Assembly (NCBI RefSeq): GCF_021134715.1
Contig: NC_060020.1
Span: 4,774,001 to 4,838,000 of the forward strand
Source: Daphnia pulex
Lineage: Eukaryota; Arthropoda; Branchiopoda; Diplostraca; Daphniidae
Direction: 5' to 3'
Length of the DNA stretch: 64,000 nucleotides
The notes beneath the pieces were generated by a model. The model ran no database searches, was not told the DNA's origin, and saw only the letters and a list, made by a program, of their open reading frames with translations. Positions within the stretch are counted from its first letter, which is position 1; each line of letters starts with the position of its first letter. Both the position numbers and the translations under genes were made by a program. Positions 61,215-64,000 of the stretch are shown piece after piece.

Positions 61215-63882
61215 CTGCTGGGCACTAATAGCTAAAATATATCATTTGAAAATTTTGAACAAGAAAGGAAAATCATTAAAATCCGTTGAGCACTTTTAAG
61301 CCTAAGAAAAAAAACAATATAATATTCAGCCACCATCTGTCTGCTGATTGATGTTATTGCCCCCTCGACGAACGGCAAATCGGGTCGAGTGTGTCGAATT
61401 GCTCAGATGATTATTACAAATACCGGCCCGCGGAGACGCTCGAAATTCGGCCAGCTGAATTGAGCCTGTTTACGTAATGACATTTAGACAAAATTTGTAG
61501 AAAGAAAAAAACGGGACAGATGCGACGGCGTCAGCGGCAGGTGTTACTTTCGGAAAACATAAAAACAAAAAGTATACAAGTCTAGTCTGACATATAAACT
61601 GGACGCTCTTCTCCGGAGAGCAGATGTGTGTGCGTGTGCGTGATCGCAACCCAAATGTAATATATCCTTCCGCTAGATGCCTCTTAACTCTGCTTCACGG
61701 AATGGAAAATAAGATTCGGCACAGACAAACCGGACAAACCCAGGTGGTTCGTTTATTTTTGCTCTCGCAGGTTGCGGACGTATACTTTTTGTTTCATCGG
61801 TTGTCACGGTGTCGCTTTCCTTCTTATAGCTGCACTGTTTTGTTTTTCGGACGGCGTAAGGAATTGGGTGTGTTCTCGATGGGAAACGATTGAGGTCGCG
61901 GGAATAGGCCGCGCTGCTGGTCATTCCGGTGTCGCCTGGCCCCCATGATGTTCTCCTGAATGGACTGCGCTCAATTCGACCAGCTGTCGCATAAAGCGTC
62001 GCAATTTATGGGGCAAAGAGGATCGCTTGAATTCTCTTACGAATTCTTTTTTCTTTATTCATAAAGTAAAGAGAGAACGGAGAGGAAATTCTCTATTTCT
62101 TCTTCTTTTTTCTTTTTCTATAAGACGCGACTGCAGCAGCAGCGGTGAACAAGGAAACTCCAGGGACATAAGGCACAGGAAATAACAAGTTCGAAAGATA
62201 TACCAGCAGCATTTCCCTAGCTACCGCCGCTACCTCCTACCAACCGTGGCTCCAACAGACCCACAAACAAATGTATTTCTTGTTTATTTTGCTCTCATTT
62301 TTATTTTTCCCTCTCTCTCTAGCTTTCGGTCGCAGACTGTTTGAATATAGCTAGACAGCATAACTTTTGCATGCTTCTTTTGAATTCTATGTAGCCTTTT
62401 GGCCCCGATTCTTATATGCTGACGCGTTGCTGGTACTACCCAAGTATTTCTTCTTTTTCCGCGTCTCCCTGGAGTCTCTGTTGACCGCCAGTCCTTTTGA
62501 ACACATAACAAGTACTTGAAAATATTTTTTTCAACTTGTTTGGTAGAAATATATTTTCCTTTGGTACACACATCTCTCTCGTCGTTATCAGCCAGCATCT
62601 CTATGTTTTTTTTTCCTTTTTCCGTTCCTGTGTCGCTCGCTGAGTATCTCCACGTAGCGGATCGTCCTGGCATATTCTCTTTCTCTCTACCCTTACAGTC
62701 TCAATTGTATTTTGTTGATGGTGACGCCGTCTATACTGAAACTGCACTCTAGACTAGGCACGCAAGAGTAACCATCTTGTCAGATCTTGTATAACTGTCG
62801 ACAAATACACTAGGCGTTGAGTCTACAACGTATGCATATAGCTTTCTAAATTCTCCCAGCTCTCTACGCGGAAATTATTTTGGAAGAAATCAATGTCATA
62901 CTGGGGTGATTGCTTCGCGAACCACATCAGTTGTATCTCTGACAGTTCCTTCTAAATGGAAATGAAAGCTTATAAACTTCGTGGATTGCATAAGAGTGCA
63001 TACGGCTAAACCCGACGCTATATAAGATCTAAGAGGGTTCCAAACTGAAATGTAGGTGAATAGCATAATAGTTAATTAGTTCGACTGTCTGGCTGCTGCT
63101 CAGCCATCAAAAGTTGAGCTCTCCACAGGGAAACGCTTTGTCTTCCGTATAAATCCAGTGGCGGAACCGGAGAACAAAATGAAGCACTATATTACGTCCA
63201 TGCCGTTCTTTCTACTTGTATGTAAGTTTCGAGGCCGAGGCGAACGAAACTTCTATTTATTCCGACATGAAAGACACAAGGCTGGCGCCGCCAAAGATAT
63301 CAAGTTTTACGCACCTTGCATAGAAATGGCCGAACTCCGGTTGGAACGCCATTTGCAGCACTTGCGAAACAAGACGCGAATGAGAGTCTTTCGGTAGGTC
63401 TGTGGGAAAATCGCAAAGGTTTTTTTAAAGAAAGATTTGTAAGCGAATCACAACACGCATCAAAGTCTATGAAGCTTTAAATGTTCAACATTTTGTCGGC
63501 TCAAAATGTTGTAAGCCATTCCAGGTGAACGATTCCGCAAGGACAATATTAGGAATGCCAAAATCGTTAATCAATTTTCAAGAGTAGGTAAGTGGCTTAC
63601 CTGATTTAGACCGCCGTACAGCAAAGGATTCAGAGTCGAGTTGGTGTAAGCGATTGAGTACACCAAAAACATGACTTGATCGTACCACTCCGGCAGCTAT
63701 ACAGGATAGATAAATAAACGTAACAGTTTACTCATTTGATTGCATCACAAATATATAAATAGAGCTTTTACCTCTCCAACTTCTTGTGAATTGTGGCTGA
63801 ACTGAGCGAAGAGGATGAGGACTTGCAGCGGTGCCCAGCAGACGATAAAGACGAGCATAATGACGCAAACCATCTTTACAAC
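61030..63882 (-). CDS. Family A (rhodopsin-like) G-protein-coupled receptor, 3' part
   Basis: A seven-helix cell-surface receptor, probably for a neuropeptide (inference). Four minus-strand exons. 63882-63772 holds TM6: VVKMVCVIMLVFIVCWAPLQ, with the CWxP motif. 63696-63601 holds TM7: WYDQVMFLVYSIAYTN, then STLNPLLYGGLNQ with NPxxY. 63399-63315 gives helix 8, TYRKTLIRVLFRKCCKW, with a Cys pair suited to palmitoylation. 61214-61030 is a probable tail exon, phase-compatible (G|CG gives Ala), rich in Ser/Thr/Asp, ending in TGA. Introns are 75, 201 and about 2100 bases. The first three exons are firm. The fourth is less sure, because simple read-through of the third reaches TAA at 63307-63309 two codons on (after GlyAla), giving a shorter form. 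TM1-TM5 lie beyond the right edge. I cannot name the ligand class from these helices. Confidence 0.8.
61215..63314 (-). other. Putative long intron of the receptor gene
   Basis: No conserved exon seen. A 129-codon minus-strand ATG frame (62673-62284) is Lys/Arg-rich and lies on the purine-rich strand; it shows no family motif. EcoRI-like GAATTC words and pyrimidine tracts occur at 62020-62120. Confidence 0.4.
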
Positions 63883-64000
63883 CTGTCCAAGCAGAAACCT
63901 CTACAGTATCATTATTTATTCAAAATCGATTACTTCCATTTATGTTGCTCAAAGATTCAATTCCACTTTGTAGGTTAGCGCAAACAAACGTCACACAAGT
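63883..64000 (-). other. Intron of the receptor gene running to the window edge
   Basis: Upstream of the TM6 exon, the minus strand ends in TGCTTGGACAG at the acceptor. No exon is visible in the remaining 118 bases. Confidence 0.6.

Noticed and set aside
63158..63397. Plus-strand 79-codon frame at the receptor helix 8 exon
   Set aside because: It is antisense to the minus-strand exon 63399-63315, which fits the receptor in phase and motif; the plus frame lacks an ATG start.
1..64000. tRNA, rRNA, known microRNA, CRISPR or transposon features
   Set aside because: No T-arm like GGTTCGAATCC with matching stem, no recognised mature microRNA such as let-7 or bantam, no spaced direct repeats, and no transposase, reverse transcriptase or terminal repeat pair was seen by eye on either strand.

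Overview
This is eukaryotic DNA, almost certainly from an arthropod and most likely a branchiopod crustacean of the Daphnia type. That assignment is inference. It rests on animal-type genes (an erlin, a ZMIZ/tonalli homologue, a rhodopsin-like receptor), mostly short introns of about 80-120 bases with GT..AG ends, and very dense GAA, GA, CA and CAG microsatellites between genes.

Layout. The left edge holds the last two coding exons of an erlin gene (59-560, plus strand), running in from outside the window. From about 0.6 to 53 kb I recognise no conserved intact gene. This stretch is dominated by purine/pyrimidine tracts and microsatellites, with scattered exon-like islands, TATA boxes and a long leader-like segment at 35.4-36.8 kb. 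Two diverged, same-orientation copies of one small multi-exon minus-strand gene sit 16.6 kb apart (about 13.98-15.13 kb and 30.58-31.99 kb). Each keeps a TATCGATA (DRE-like) promoter motif and several splice sites, but each is broken: copy 1 by an in-frame TGA and loss of an exon, copy 2 by frameshifts.

The right part holds a complete-looking ZMIZ/tonalli gene (53189-58329, plus strand, 13 coding exons, 1111 codons before the stop). It encodes a glutamine-rich transcriptional co-regulator with an SP-RING domain of the PIAS/SUMO-ligase type and an acidic C-terminal tail. All exon junctions are phase-consistent. Facing it on the minus strand is the 3' end of a family A (rhodopsin-like) G-protein-coupled receptor (63882 down to 61030). 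TM6, TM7 with NPxxY, helix 8 with a cysteine pair, and a probable separate tail exon are visible; the rest of the gene lies beyond the right edge. ZMIZ and the receptor converge, so their 3' ends face each other around 60-61 kb.

There is no operon-like organisation and no sign of a mobile element, CRISPR array or tRNA. I did not find a convincing new multi-gene system. The most interesting unexplained item is the decayed gene pair; next are a signal-peptide-like reading frame at 50.1 kb and the unresolved 5' end of the ZMIZ gene.
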